A stretch of 64,000 nt of DNA, from positions 821,320 to 885,319 of the forward strand of contig JASKMD010000023.1 in NCBI GenBank assembly GCA_030144725.1. Reading direction: 5' to 3'. This stretch comes from Haematococcus lacustris (Eukaryota; Chlorophyta; Chlorophyceae; Chlamydomonadales; Haematococcaceae). The notes below the pieces were generated by a model that did no database searches, was not told the origin of the DNA, and saw nothing but the letters and a program-made list of their open reading frames with translations. Both the position numbers and the translations under genes were made by a program. This document shows positions 44,735-54,415 of this stretch, piece after piece (within the stretch, counting starts at the first letter, position 1; each line of letters begins with the position of its first letter).

Positions 44735-44982
44735 TGTAGAAGAGCGTGGGACAGACGAGACACCAGACGAGGGTTATTACAGGGAGAGCCTAGAACACAG
44801 ATCTGTGGCAAGCTCTCATACCTGTAGAAGAGCGTGGGACAGACGAGACACCAGACGAGGGTGCCTATGAATGCCTGTCACCACGCTAAGTACCAACTGT
44901 CACACAGAGTCACTCAAGTGCTGGACAGCTGGATCTATCACCGGTGACAGATTAGATCTGCACCGGGGCGTGATTCACAACA
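44735..44982 (-). repeat. copia 5' LTR
   Basis: 248 bp, TG...CA, identical by eye to the other LTR; outer flank CGGCT is the duplication. Confidence 0.95.
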
Positions 44983-45119
44983 CGGCTGCATATCTTGCGT
45001 GGGTGATGCTGTGCTGTTATGTGCCATAGTATGGATTTAGATGTTTGGTGGGCGTGCAAGTGCATGGTGCAAGCGCTCGTCAAGGCTCCCTCCGCGAAGT
45101 ACAACCTGCACAATACACC

Positions 45120-46062
45120 ATGTCCCAAGCATCGCAGCGCCAGAGCCTTCCCGATAACTTAATCCCTACGCTCGCTGTACATTTTATCCGTGCCGGAGCG
45201 GGTCGCGTGTTCAGCCGCCTCAACAAGAAGTGCTGGGAGGCGTGCTACCTGAATTGCGACGCCTTCAGCATCAACATCACCAGCGAAACAATCACCACCC
45301 ACCTATCTCCTTACCATCTCCAGCTATTGCGCGGGCGCCAAAAGCCCCTGTCACTAAGGCTCCAAATACAGACTTCACTCGGAGCGGCGATTCATCGGTG
45401 CAGAGTGGACTGGGTGCTTGGGCTTCTGGGGCGATGCGAAGCCGTGCGCGAAGTGGCAATCAGGTTCGTCAATCAAGCAGTGGAGTCGGAGCCTTGGTGG
45501 AAGAGGCACTACGAGCCCTTGCCAATGGGGGCTTGGTTGGGGGAGAGGCTTAAGGCCAACTTCCCCAAGTGCCACCACCTCCGTTTCCGGGGATTCACCT
45601 TCAGCCCAGCACAGCTGGAGGCACTCATGCGCCACAGCCTCGTCGCACAGCGCATCACGCACCTTGACATCTACACTGGTGTCCTGGAGGGCTCCTTGGG
45701 TGACAACTGGCAAGCATATGAGGACATTGCGTTGAAGCTGACGTCCTTGTGGGCCCTGCACCTTGGCCCCCTGCCCCACTCCCTACGTCATCGCCCTAGC
45801 AACCTCAAGGTACTCTACCTCCGGGAGATGGCTATCCATCAGGTTGGCAACCTGCCCACCACCTTATCTCTGCTACAGATAGCCCGCCTCATTGCCGTCC
45901 TCCCAGCGCGGGACTTGCCAAGTGTGGCTCGAGGAGTGGAGGCTATCTCCACAGGGTGCTTCGAGAAGGTGAAGATCGGGCTGTTGGTCCTAATCTTCAC
46001 ATGCAAGGAGGGTGGAAGCCGTGCCTCCCTGGCACCACTCATGCCGTTGGTGGGCCAGTTTG
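45120..46062 (+). pseudogene. F5, N-terminal part (gene split by X2)
   Basis: Starts MSQASQRQSLPDNLIP. LRR-like body (ITHLDIYTGVL, LKVLYLREM) with the family blocks LPMGAWLGERL and MPLVGQF. Homology to F3 stops exactly at the X2 terminus and resumes at 50556. Frame and homology join across a 2-bp TG duplication. Without X2 the protein would be about 380 residues, like F3. Confidence 0.9.
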
Positions 46063-46383
46063 CACTCCTGGCAATTAAGGGCTGGCTGGCTCTGCAAACT
46101 TGCGAGTTGAGGTCTGAGACTTGGTATGTAGGCTGCTGTAACCTAGTGGAGGAGAAGACTCCCCTGGGCTAAAGTGAAATTCTTGATCATTGCGGAGCTG
46201 CTGGACCAGTGGCTGAGCCCTCACCCCGAATTTGGCTAAGGGAGATGGTGCTTACTGACTGAAGTTACTTTTTAAAATTTCTGAGTATGAGGAGTTGTCA
46301 GTCATCAGAATAGAAGCACAACCTAGTTGGTAGCATGTGCAAAGTCTAAGCCAGTAAGGAATGGGGGCCGAGTTACTGAAACC

Positions 46384-47135
46384 CTGCACTAGGTTTATTC
46401 TCTGTTTGAGGCACAATTAGCCTTTGAAACCTAGTGCAGGGTTTCACTTGACCTTGTGCAGGGTTTCGCAAACCTTGTGCAGGGTTTTGAGACCTAGTGC
46501 AGGGTTTTGCCGACCTTGTGCAGGGTTTCGATCCAAGCATCGATTTCACCTAAGTCAATCCTGACCTTGTGCAGGGTTTCGCTAACCTTGTGCAAGGTTT
46601 CACCGACCTTGTGCAGGGTCTCGCTCAAAGCATTGATTTCACCTAAGTCAATCAGACCTCGTGCAGGGTTTTGTTAACCTAGTGCAGGGTTTCGCCGACC
46701 TTGTGCAGGGTCTCGATCAAAGCATCGATTTCACCTAAGTCAACCCTGACCTTGTGCAGGGTTTCGCTAACCTTGTGCAAGGTTTCACCGACCTTGTGCA
46801 GGGTCTCGCTCAAAGCATTGATTTCACCTAAGTCAATCAGACCTCGTGCAGGGTTTTGTTAACCTAGTGCAGGGTTTCGCCGACCTTGTGCAGGGTCTCG
46901 ATCAAAGCATCGATTTCACCTAAGTCAACCCTGACCTTGTGCAGGGTTTCGCTAACCTTGTGCAAGGTTTCACCGACCTTGTGCAGGGTCTCGCTCAAAG
47001 CATTGATTTCACCTAAGTCAATCAGACCTCGTGCAGGGTTTCGCTAACCTCGTGCAGGGTTTCACCGACCTTGTGCAGGGTCTCGATCAAAGCATCGATT
47101 TCACCTAAGTCATTCAAAGACGCTGTGCAGGGTTT
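46384..47135. repeat. TGTGCA palindrome array (X2 left subterminal)
   Basis: About 30 copies of an AAACCTTGTGCAGGGTTT-type motif; ACCTTGTGCAAGGT copies are palindromic except at the central TGTG. From 46561 it is organised as a higher-order repeat of 185 bp, repeated about three times and broken by GATTTCACCTAAGTCAA spacers. Confidence 0.93.
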
Positions 47136-47897
47136 CGCCAACCCCGCTTTGTGCATGTGACTTGCATGCAAGAGCGCGAAAACTGACGGGCTTGGTATTG
47201 GGATCTGCGCTAGCTGCCACCAAGCATGCCGTTGGTGTGCCATGAGGTCGCGAGGCGCAATGAGAGGAACCATGTCGACCTCGCAAAGCCCGCAGTAATG
47301 TAGCAACACGCAACACGCGACACGTCCATCCCAAACTCAGCAGCATCGACATCGACAGCGCCCAAATGCGCAGCCTCGCAGCCGGCCATGAAATGCGGGC
47401 CAGCTAGCCTCCGCAGCCATCAGTCGTCAGCCAAGAGGCCAGCATGCAGCTCGGTTTCGCAGCCATTAGCGATCAGCGAAAGGAATAGGGTATTTGTGAT
47501 CAAGCACAAAGTTGAGGGCGAACGGCACAAAGGTAGCTTGCAAAGGTGCGATGCATAGATGCGACTCTGAGGTGCGACCGCGAGGTTGGAGCGTGGCATG
47601 TGTCATGTGCCATGTGTTGCTTGAGCAGGTTCGGTGCCAAGGCGCAGTGGCACCTTCCATCAGCCAGAAGCAGCAACCACAACGGCAACAAGTAGCGGCA
47701 GCTAGGGCGGCGGACAAGAGCAAAAGCAACCTTCTCCCTCCTCGCTCTTCCCTCCTCCCTCCTCCCCCCTCCCTCCTCGCTCTTCCCTCCTCCCTCCTCC
47801 CTCCTCCCTGCCACACTGCCCACCACCACCTGCCAGGCCCCCCACTCCCCCTCTCCCTCCCCCTAAGGAATGATCAAGGGACCGCATGGAGCAAGCA

Positions 47898-47974
47898 GTG
47901 AGTGGCTAGCCCCACGCACATAAGTGACCCCTTGTACCCAGCCTAACCGCTAGCACGCCCCTTGTTTGCTGCAG
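47898..47974 (+). repeat. intron-like module, copy 4 (in X2)
   Basis: 77 nt, GTGAGTGGCTAGCCC to CTTGTTTGCTGCAG, followed by GTGTGATGGTCAGC. Confidence 0.75.
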
Positions 47975-48503
47975 GTGTGATGGTCAGCTCAGCAGCCAGA
48001 GCAGCAGCACGGAGCAACAGGCCCCCTCCCCTCCCCCTCCCCTCCACTCCACTCCACTCTCCTTTCCCATGCCTCTTCTCCTCCTTCCCTCACACCCCCC
48101 TCCTCCTCTCCCTCACCCTTACCCAGGCCAGGAGTGCACATAGTAGGACAGGACCCAGGACCGGACAGTAGGACAGTAGGACAGTAGGACAGGACCCAGG
48201 ACAGGACCCAGGACAGGAGTGCACACCCTCACCCTCACCCTTGGTGGCACCACCTGCCAGACCCACCACTCCCCAGGAGGCGCAACCAAGAGGAGCAGCC
48301 AAGAGGAGCAGCCAGGAGCGGCAGCCAGGAGCAGCAGCTAGGAGCGGCAGCCAGGAGTGGCAGCCAGGAGGCATGGGCAAGGCAAGTGGTTGGCTAAGGC
48401 CAAGAGGCCCATGCCCCCCACAGCCAGGAGGCACAGCCAGGAGGGAGGAGCAGCAGCCAACAAGGAGGCAGCAAGGAGTCAGCAATGGCACATGGAGATA
48501 ACA

Positions 48504-48579
48504 GTGAGTGGCCAACCCCTTGCACATCAGTGGCCCCCATTGCCCAGCCTTACCGTGCGCACGCCCCTTGTTGCTTGCA
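48504..48579 (+). repeat. intron-like module, copy 5 (in X2)
   Basis: 76 nt, GTGAGTGGCCAACCC to CTTGTTGCTTGCAG, followed by GTGTGACGGTCACA and then the CCCCA satellite. Confidence 0.75.
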
Positions 48580-48629
48580 GGTGTGACGGTCACATGCCCA
48601 CCCCTTGCCCACCCCACCCCTCCCCTATC

Positions 48630-49187
48630 CCACCCCATCCCACCCCACCCCACCCCACCCCACCCCACCCCACCCCACCCCACCCCACCCCACCCCACCC
48701 CACCCCACCCCACCCCACCCCACCCCACCCCACCCCACCCCACCCCACCCCACCCCACCCCACCCCACCCCACCCCACCCCACCCCACCCCACCCCACCC
48801 CACCCCACCCCACCCCACCCCACCCCACCCCACCCCACCCCACCCCACCCCACCCCACCCCACCCCACCCCACCCCACCCCACCCCACCCCACCCCACCC
48901 CACCCCACCCCACCCCACCCCACCCCACCCCACCCCACCCCACCCCACCCCACCCCACCCCACCCCACCCCACCCCACCCCACCCCACCCCACCCCACCC
49001 CACCCCACCCCACCCCACCCCACCCCACCCCACCCCACCCCACCCCACCCCACCCCACCCCACCCCACCCCACCCCACCCCACCCCACCCCACCCCACCC
49101 CACCCCACCCCACCCCACCCCACCCCACCCCACCCCACCCCACCCCACCCCACCCCACCCCACCCCACCCCACCCCACCCCACCCCA
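48630..49187 (+). repeat. CCCCA pentanucleotide satellite in X2
   Basis: About 110 uninterrupted CCCCA units (TGGGG on the minus strand). All six frames are open with Pro-His-Pro-Thr or Gly-Val-Gly-Trp artefacts, so no protein should be called. Confidence 0.98.
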
Positions 49188-49194
49188 GCAAACG

Positions 49195-49271
49195 GTGAGT
49201 GGCCAGCATGAAGCAGATTTGTGGCTCTTGGTACCAAGCCTGATGGCTAGCATGCCCCTTGTTTGCTGCAG
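49195..49271 (+). repeat. intron-like module, copy 6 (in X2)
   Basis: 77 nt, GTGAGTGGCCAGCAT to CTTGTTTGCTGCAG, followed by GTCTAATGGTCACACCC. It abuts the end of the CCCCA satellite. Confidence 0.75.
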
Positions 49272-49759
49272 GTCTAATGGTCACACCCTTCCCTTGTCCT
49301 TCCCCTTACCCACAAACTCACCCGTGTCGCTCCGCTTCCCCCCTCCTGCGCTACACTGCAGCCCCTCCCCTACCTTACCCTCACCTTACCCCACTTCCAC
49401 CACCACCTCCCAGGCCATCAATAGCAGCCCAGGGCAGCAGCCCGGAGCAGCAGCCTGGAGCGGCAGCTAGTAGTGGCAGCCATGAGGTGGTACATGACGT
49501 GTGTAGCCATGAGCCAGCTGCCATGTGGCAGGTGTGGCAAGGCATGAGCAACAAGGAGCCTTAAGAGAGCAACAAGGAGCCAGCTGCTATGGGGCAGGTG
49601 GTGCAGGGCATGATCAGCCAAGAGGCAGCTGCAGCGCGGCTGGTGCACCCTTCCCCCCATCACCACCACCACCTCCTAGCTGTCAACAGCAGCCAAGTGC
49701 AATGGCAGCCAGGGGTGCGCATGCCATGAGTGGCAGCCAGGAATGCGAATGCCATGAGT

Positions 49760-50080
49760 GGTGTCTTGTACATGTCTTTGCGGGGTTGTCGAGCGCCGTG
49801 CCATGTGGTTTAGCGAGGTGTACCGAGTTGTTTCGAAGTGTTTGTGCGTCGTGACATGTTGTTTGCAGTGGTGTAGCGAGGTGTTTGCGAGTTGTTTGTG
49901 CGTCAAGACATGTTGTTTGCAGTGGTGTAGCGAGGTGATAGCGATGTTGTTGCGAGGAGTAGCGGGGTGTTAATGCATCGAGACATGTGTGTTGCGATGT
50001 TGTTGCGAGGTGTTGCGGGGTGTTGGTGCGTCAAGACATGTGTGTTGCGATGTTGTTGCAAGTTGTAGCTAGGAGTTCGT
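49760..50080 (+). repeat. degenerate tandem block related to the X1 block
   Basis: Imperfect repeats containing GTGGTGTAGCGAGGTG and GTGCGTCAAGACATGT, matching the motif content and relative position of 40480-40835. Confidence 0.8.
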
Positions 50081-50099
50081 GCGTAAGGAACTGAGCCAC

Positions 50100-50430
50100 A
50101 CCAAACCCTGTGCACAGTCTATGAAACCCTGCACTAGGTCTATGAAACGCTGTGCACGGTCTATGAAACCCTGCACACGGTCAGCGAAACCGTGCACACG
50201 GTCAAAAGCGCCTAGGAACTGAGCCACGCCAAACCTTGTGCACGGTCTATGAAACCCTGTGCACGGTCTTTGGAACCCTGTGCACGGTCAGCGAAACCCT
50301 GCACACGGTTTTTGAAACGCTGCACAGGGTCAGGAACTGGCTTGACGGCCACCTAGGGGCTGAGCCAGTTGAAACCCTGTGCACGGTTTGGCGAAACCCT
50401 GCACAAGGTTTGACCGCTTCAGCTAAAGGC
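50100..50430. repeat. GTGCAC palindrome array (X2 right subterminal)
   Basis: About 14 copies of AAACCCTGTGCACGGT-type motifs, in both TGTGCAC and TGCACA forms, at about 22 bp spacing. Ends about 125 bp from the right terminus, as array G does in X1. Confidence 0.9.
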
Positions 50431-50553
50431 CGATTACAGCCCAACCACGTCGATTAAAATCATGAAACATATGGCGATGGGACGGCCTTTGAAAGGGCTA
50501 TCTGCAGTACCCCTTTACTAAAATCGCCGACTCGGCCTTATTCTCCACGAGTG

Positions 50554-50758
50554 TGAGGAGGCGTTTGTGGAGGTTGATGGGCTAACAGCACAAGGGCCTG
50601 GTCTGATGGAGGCCGCCATTTGCAACCTGCCTCCACTGCTGGCTGGGTGTGCTGGGGTCACGTTCGACGGGTGCACAAGGCCTCTGTACAGCTGGTCAGA
50701 GGCCCTCTTCAAGCGCAGCCTGGCACCCAGTGGCACTGTGAGCTATCACTCAGAGTGA
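50554..50758 (+). pseudogene. F5, C-terminal part
   Basis: Continues the F5 frame after X2: EEAFVEVDG...LPPLLAGCAGVTF...LYSWSEAL, aligning with the F3 C-terminus (GCAGVQF...LYSWQEW). Natural stop at 50756-50758. Confidence 0.88.
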
Positions 50759-51330
50759 CATGATGAGTCATGATGAGACAGTTATGCCAGGCAGGGTGAC
50801 ATATGGAACACCATTGATGGGGTGCAACGTTGTGATGTGCCATGTATCATGGGGTCAATGTTATGTGTTGCATAGTGACACTTGTAGTAACACTGACAGC
50901 GGACAATGTCACTTGAGTTGATGATGTTTGTGAAGGCTGCCATGGTCTGATGTCCAGCAGATACACACCAACCCTTTAACGCCCTTCATGTGTGGCAACT
51001 CATATCCAATGTGTCCTGGTTGACTCAAATCCGGCTTTGTACTTGCATCATACAAAACCGGCCTTGTGATACTTAAGCAATCAGAATGATATCTATCATT
51101 CCTGCATTGTCGTTATCCTGACTAACTTTCCATTCAGATAGCAGAAAGTCAGTATCTGTACAGATGCGTACTCTTCTATCTGAATTTGGGGGTGCATCTG
51201 TACAGATACTGACTTTTGACAAGGCTACACCTGTACAGATAGCGAAAAGTCTTCTATGCGAGTTAATGTATGCATGCCTGCATGGTTGTTATCCTAACTA
51301 AACGCAACCCGTAAGCGTAGCCCACCAGTC
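50759..51330 (+). promoter_or_regulatory. F5-F6 intergenic region with small hairpin D
   Basis: Upstream region of F6. At 51145-51216 two 23-bp inverted arms (AAAGTCAGTATCTGTACAGA plus TGC) each carry an ATCTGTACAGAT palindrome. A third, degenerate copy (ACCTGTACAGAT) follows. It ends about 90 bp before the F6 start. Whether the motif regulates F6 is untested. Confidence 0.6.
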
Positions 51331-52650
51331 ATGTCGCGCTCAGCCCAGTTCAGCGATTTGCCTTGCGGTGCCCTTGCGCACATTGCACGGTTTGCGACTG
51401 CAGTCCCTGGTGCACGGGGATTTAGCCTGGCTTGCAAGGCCAACCTACATGCCTGTCTAGCCACCTGCCCGAAGTTGGTCCTGCGGCTGGACAGCACAAA
51501 AGTCAGCCGGTTCCTGTCACCAGCTGTCCTCGGGGTATTGCGAGCAAGGAAGCAGCCGCTGCAGCTGCAGCTGCGATGGAGCGTGGAGGGGCCGCAGTAC
51601 AACATACCCGACATGCTGCGGTTTGTGATTGGGCTGCTGTGGGGCTGCACGGCCGTGAAAGAGGTGGTGGTTGACGGCCTCGCAATGGAGCAGGCTGAGC
51701 TGGGTGCCTGGCTAGGAGCCACCTTAGCGGACAGCTTCCCCGAGCTCACCTCACTCACCCTGGCTGGCGACGTGGGCTATGAAGGGCTGGCCGGCCTCCT
51801 GTCCGACCCAGCATTGAAGGCTCAGCTACTACACCTAGACCTCAGCCGCGCGTTGCTCTACGGCCAAGATGCAGCAGCGTTCTACAAGGCAGCTGCCAGC
51901 CTCCACTCTCTGCACACGGAGCAGATTGACAGCCCTGCAGAGTCCTTGCATGACCTGCCATGTCAGTGGCGCACGCTGCGTGTGTGCAAGGCAAACATAG
52001 AAGATTTGGACAAGCTGCCTCTGCATGCTGTGAAGGAGGTGGTGCACATTGACCTCCTGGGCGTGTGTGCTAGGGGTGACAGCCTAGATGATATCACAGC
52101 CGGTGCCTCATGCTTTGCAGCGGGTGTGCCTGTCAGGCCTACGGTGGGTACTCTGCGTGTCAACATTACAGACTCATCTGAGGAGGATCTGGCCGTTCTG
52201 GCCGCGTTGCAACCCCTGGCAGGGTGCGTCCGTGTGGTGGATGTTGTGTGTGGTAATTGGGCATCGGTTGATTCAGAGGCGTTTGATGCTGATGTCATGG
52301 AGGCCTTGCGCCCTGTGTGCCAAGGCTGCAGTGAGCTGTGGGTCAGGAGGGCCACACTCAAGCCTAGTGTGGAGTTGTGGCACGCCATTGTGGATGGCGT
52401 CCCCTCCATTGCATTTGTCTACATCCATCAGTGCTTCCAGTGTGATGAGTTAGTGCTAGAGTCCCTTCAGGAGTTTGTGAAAGAGCATGGTGGTAGGGAC
52501 ATGGCCATTCACATCGATTACTTCCTACAGTCACCTTTGGGGGCCCATGAGGGTTTGGGTGAGTGCGATCTTTCTTCTTTTGATTTCGGGCCAGTGCGTG
52601 TGTGCGTGGACGAGATGGACTTCTATGACAGCCCATTTGATGCTCTGTAA
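51331..52650 (+). CDS. F6: intact F-box/LRR-like protein
   Basis: 439 residues from MSRSAQFSDLPCGALAHIARFAT, an F-box-like N-terminus (LP...L..IA...., then FSLACKANL). Conserved blocks follow: LVLRLDSTKVSRFLSP, DMLRFVIGLLWGC, LGAWLGATLADSFPEL, LLHLDLSRAL, WRTLRVC, CFAAGV and RVVDVVCG. LRR-like strands run through the centre. It is the only clearly uninterrupted member of its subfamily (F4/F6) and the reference that proves the F4 split. A role as ubiquitin-ligase substrate receptor is inferred only. No intron is needed. Confidence 0.75.
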   Translation: MSRSAQFSDLPCGALAHIARFATAVPGARGFSLACKANLHACLATCPKLVLRLDSTKVSRFLSPAVLGVLRARKQPLQLQLRWSVEGPQYNIPDMLRFVIGLLWGCTAVKEVVVDGLAMEQAELGAWLGATLADSFPELTSLTLAGDVGYEGLAGLLSDPALKAQLLHLDLSRALLYGQDAAAFYKAAASLHSLHTEQIDSPAESLHDLPCQWRTLRVCKANIEDLDKLPLHAVKEVVHIDLLGVCARGDSLDDITAGASCFAAGVPVRPTVGTLRVNITDSSEEDLAVLAALQPLAGCVRVVDVVCGNWASVDSEAFDADVMEALRPVCQGCSELWVRRATLKPSVELWHAIVDGVPSIAFVYIHQCFQCDELVLESLQEFVKEHGGRDMAIHIDYFLQSPLGAHEGLGECDLSSFDFGPVRVCVDEMDFYDSPFDAL

Positions 52651-52814
52651 GATCATCCGCTCTCTGTTCCATGGTGACCTCACCTCAATGAAAGTCCTCT
52701 CACCAACCATGCTGAAATCTATATACCAATGCACAGCTGTCCCTGACAACATCTGTATAGTCAGACTCATGGATGTCATTCGTATTTCAGGAAGCAACAT
52801 TGTTACACACTTGG

Positions 52815-54415
52815 TCAGGGCTCGAAATGTTGGGGAGGCTCTGCAACACTCCTTGCCCTCTTGGCGGCCTTCTCCTGCACCTTTTGCTCAGCCTCAGCCT
52901 CAACCTTGGCCTGCCTTGCAGCCGCCTTCGCTATCTGCTTCAACCCTGAAATCAACTGGGTTGGAAGCTCATCATCCCACTGCTTCAGATAATGCTTCTC
53001 GTGCTCTGCAACAAGGGGTGGTGAGTAGGGTGGCAGTTCCACCATGACGTCCCTATACACCTCAAACTCCGCTACCAATGGCCACCCATGTCGTGGCTTC
53101 ACTGTGGGCATCACGTTGCTGCAGAACAGCTTGCCCAAGCCATGCACATATGTGGTCTCACCTGGCTTGAATCCTGGTGATGAATAAAAGTGGATGCGTA
53201 CACTCATGGTGTTGGCCTGGCCCTCATCCCCCGCATGCAACAAATAACCCCTGATGCATACACACGAGCCTGCCTCTACCTTCACCCTGTGCACTTTCAA
53301 AGGCTTCATACCACCCAACTCCGCCTCATATGCTGCCACCTGTGCTGCAGTGGGGTTCTCGCCAAATACCGCCTCTGCATGGCGCTCTGCCACCATCACC
53401 CAACCCATACTGTCCGGTAGCAGCAACAGGAAAAATGTCTGGATGGCTATGATGAACACCATGCCATCCCTGAACCTCTGGATGGCATCAGGGTCGGCAT
53501 TGGCCGCATCCAACTTGGCCTTCACCTCTGCGCTGTCATTCCTAGGATCTGGCTGCACATCCATGTGTACCACTTGGGCTTCCACAGTCCTATATGCTGG
53601 AAATGTACTGTAGTGAAAATTGTTTGCTGTGCCATATGTGACCACCTTCCTCATGTGCCTGAAGTCATTCCCTATGATGGTGCCCCCCCTGATGTTCCCA
53701 CCTGCTACCTCCTCAATGAATGGCATCAACATGCTCAAGTACTTGGAAGCTACATTCGCAGCCATCTGCACCTGTCTGTTCAGCTTGTCTACCATGACAC
53801 CTGCCTTAGCCTTCATGTCCTCCCACTGCCTGGCTGCCCACGGTGTGCACAATTCAGCAATCTCTGAGCTGTCACTCAGTTTACCTTCAGCATTGGTGGA
53901 TGTGACTGTCATCTGCAGGCGTTGGCCTGTGCCAAAGTCTGTGCCCAACCAGTCCCCCTGATCCGTTGGGTTGCCGTGCTCATCAAAGGTGCCCTCCTTG
54001 AAGATCACCTCTGCAAACTGTACCACCAAGAACAACAATGCCCACAACAACTTGGGGAACCTGGAGGGCTGCAGCCGCTCCGGCAGCCGGAACACACCAA
54101 ACCCCTTCTTCTCTACATGTCTAGCGAATGCAATGCGCTGCTCCACTCCTACAAATTAGTCCCTGCATTCTTCCCTGCACTTTTGGCCAACCTTGTCCGA
54201 TCGGGCTGAAATTTTGATAGATGGTGTTTTGCAGAAAATAAAACATATTGTTTTTTGAGAAATATTTTCAAAAAACGATATGTTTTATTTTCTGCAAAAC
54301 ACCATCTGTCAAAATTGCAGCCCGATCGGACAAGGTTGGCCAAAGGTGCAGGGAAGAATGCAGGGACTAATTTGTAGGAGTGTCCTTCGTCTCTACTGCC
54401 AGTACCTCTGGCTCT
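52815..54415 (-). pseudogene. last exon: 2OG-Fe(II) dioxygenase-like domain, interrupted by a MITE
   Basis: About 440 residues after the MITE. The metal-binding pattern is present: HMD (HxD) at about residue 194-196 of the open part, distal His at about 304 (LLHAGDEG) and the 2OG-binding Arg at about 317 (SVRIHFY). The C-terminal tail is Ala/Lys/Glu-rich and basic. It may act on nucleic acid or protein; TET/JBP-type enzymes linked to transposons are one possibility but the fold could not be assigned. The MITE at 54144-54382 breaks the exon; removing it with one TC restores the frame. Confidence 0.55.

Larger units (their letters stand above)
35566..44982 (-). mobile_element. full-length Ty1/copia retrotransposon
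   Basis: Two 248-bp LTRs (TG...CA), flanked by the 5-bp duplication CGGCT at 35561-35565 and 44983-44987. The minus-strand polyprotein has gag, protease, integrase, then RT/RNase H, the copia order. LTRs look identical, indicating recent insertion. The pol frame carries one in-frame TAA at 41472 and is split by X1 (37507-41369). It landed in the short divergent promoter between F4 and F5. Confidence 0.96.
46063..50553. mobile_element. X2: 4.49-kb CACTC-ended transposon inserted in F5
   Basis: Left end CACTCCTGGCAATTAAGG; right end, inverted, CACTCGTGGAGAATAAGG, the latter close to the X1 left end. It is flanked by TG at 46061-46062 and 50554-50555. Removal restores the F5 frame. Its architecture parallels X1: palindrome array near the left end, intron-like modules beside a C-rich satellite, 'gtgtagcgaggtg' tandem, palindrome array near the right end. 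No transposase is seen. Confidence 0.93.

Noticed and set aside
48508..49470. Long open frames of 200-390 codons on both strands
   Set aside because: All six frames are open across the CCCCA satellite; the proteins are repeats of Pro-His-Pro-Thr or Gly-Val-Gly-Trp.
46384..50430. Two independent minisatellites flanking unrelated DNA
   Set aside because: Base-exact ends at 46063 and 50553 with a TG duplication, and restored F5 coding, show they are the two subterminal arrays of one element.
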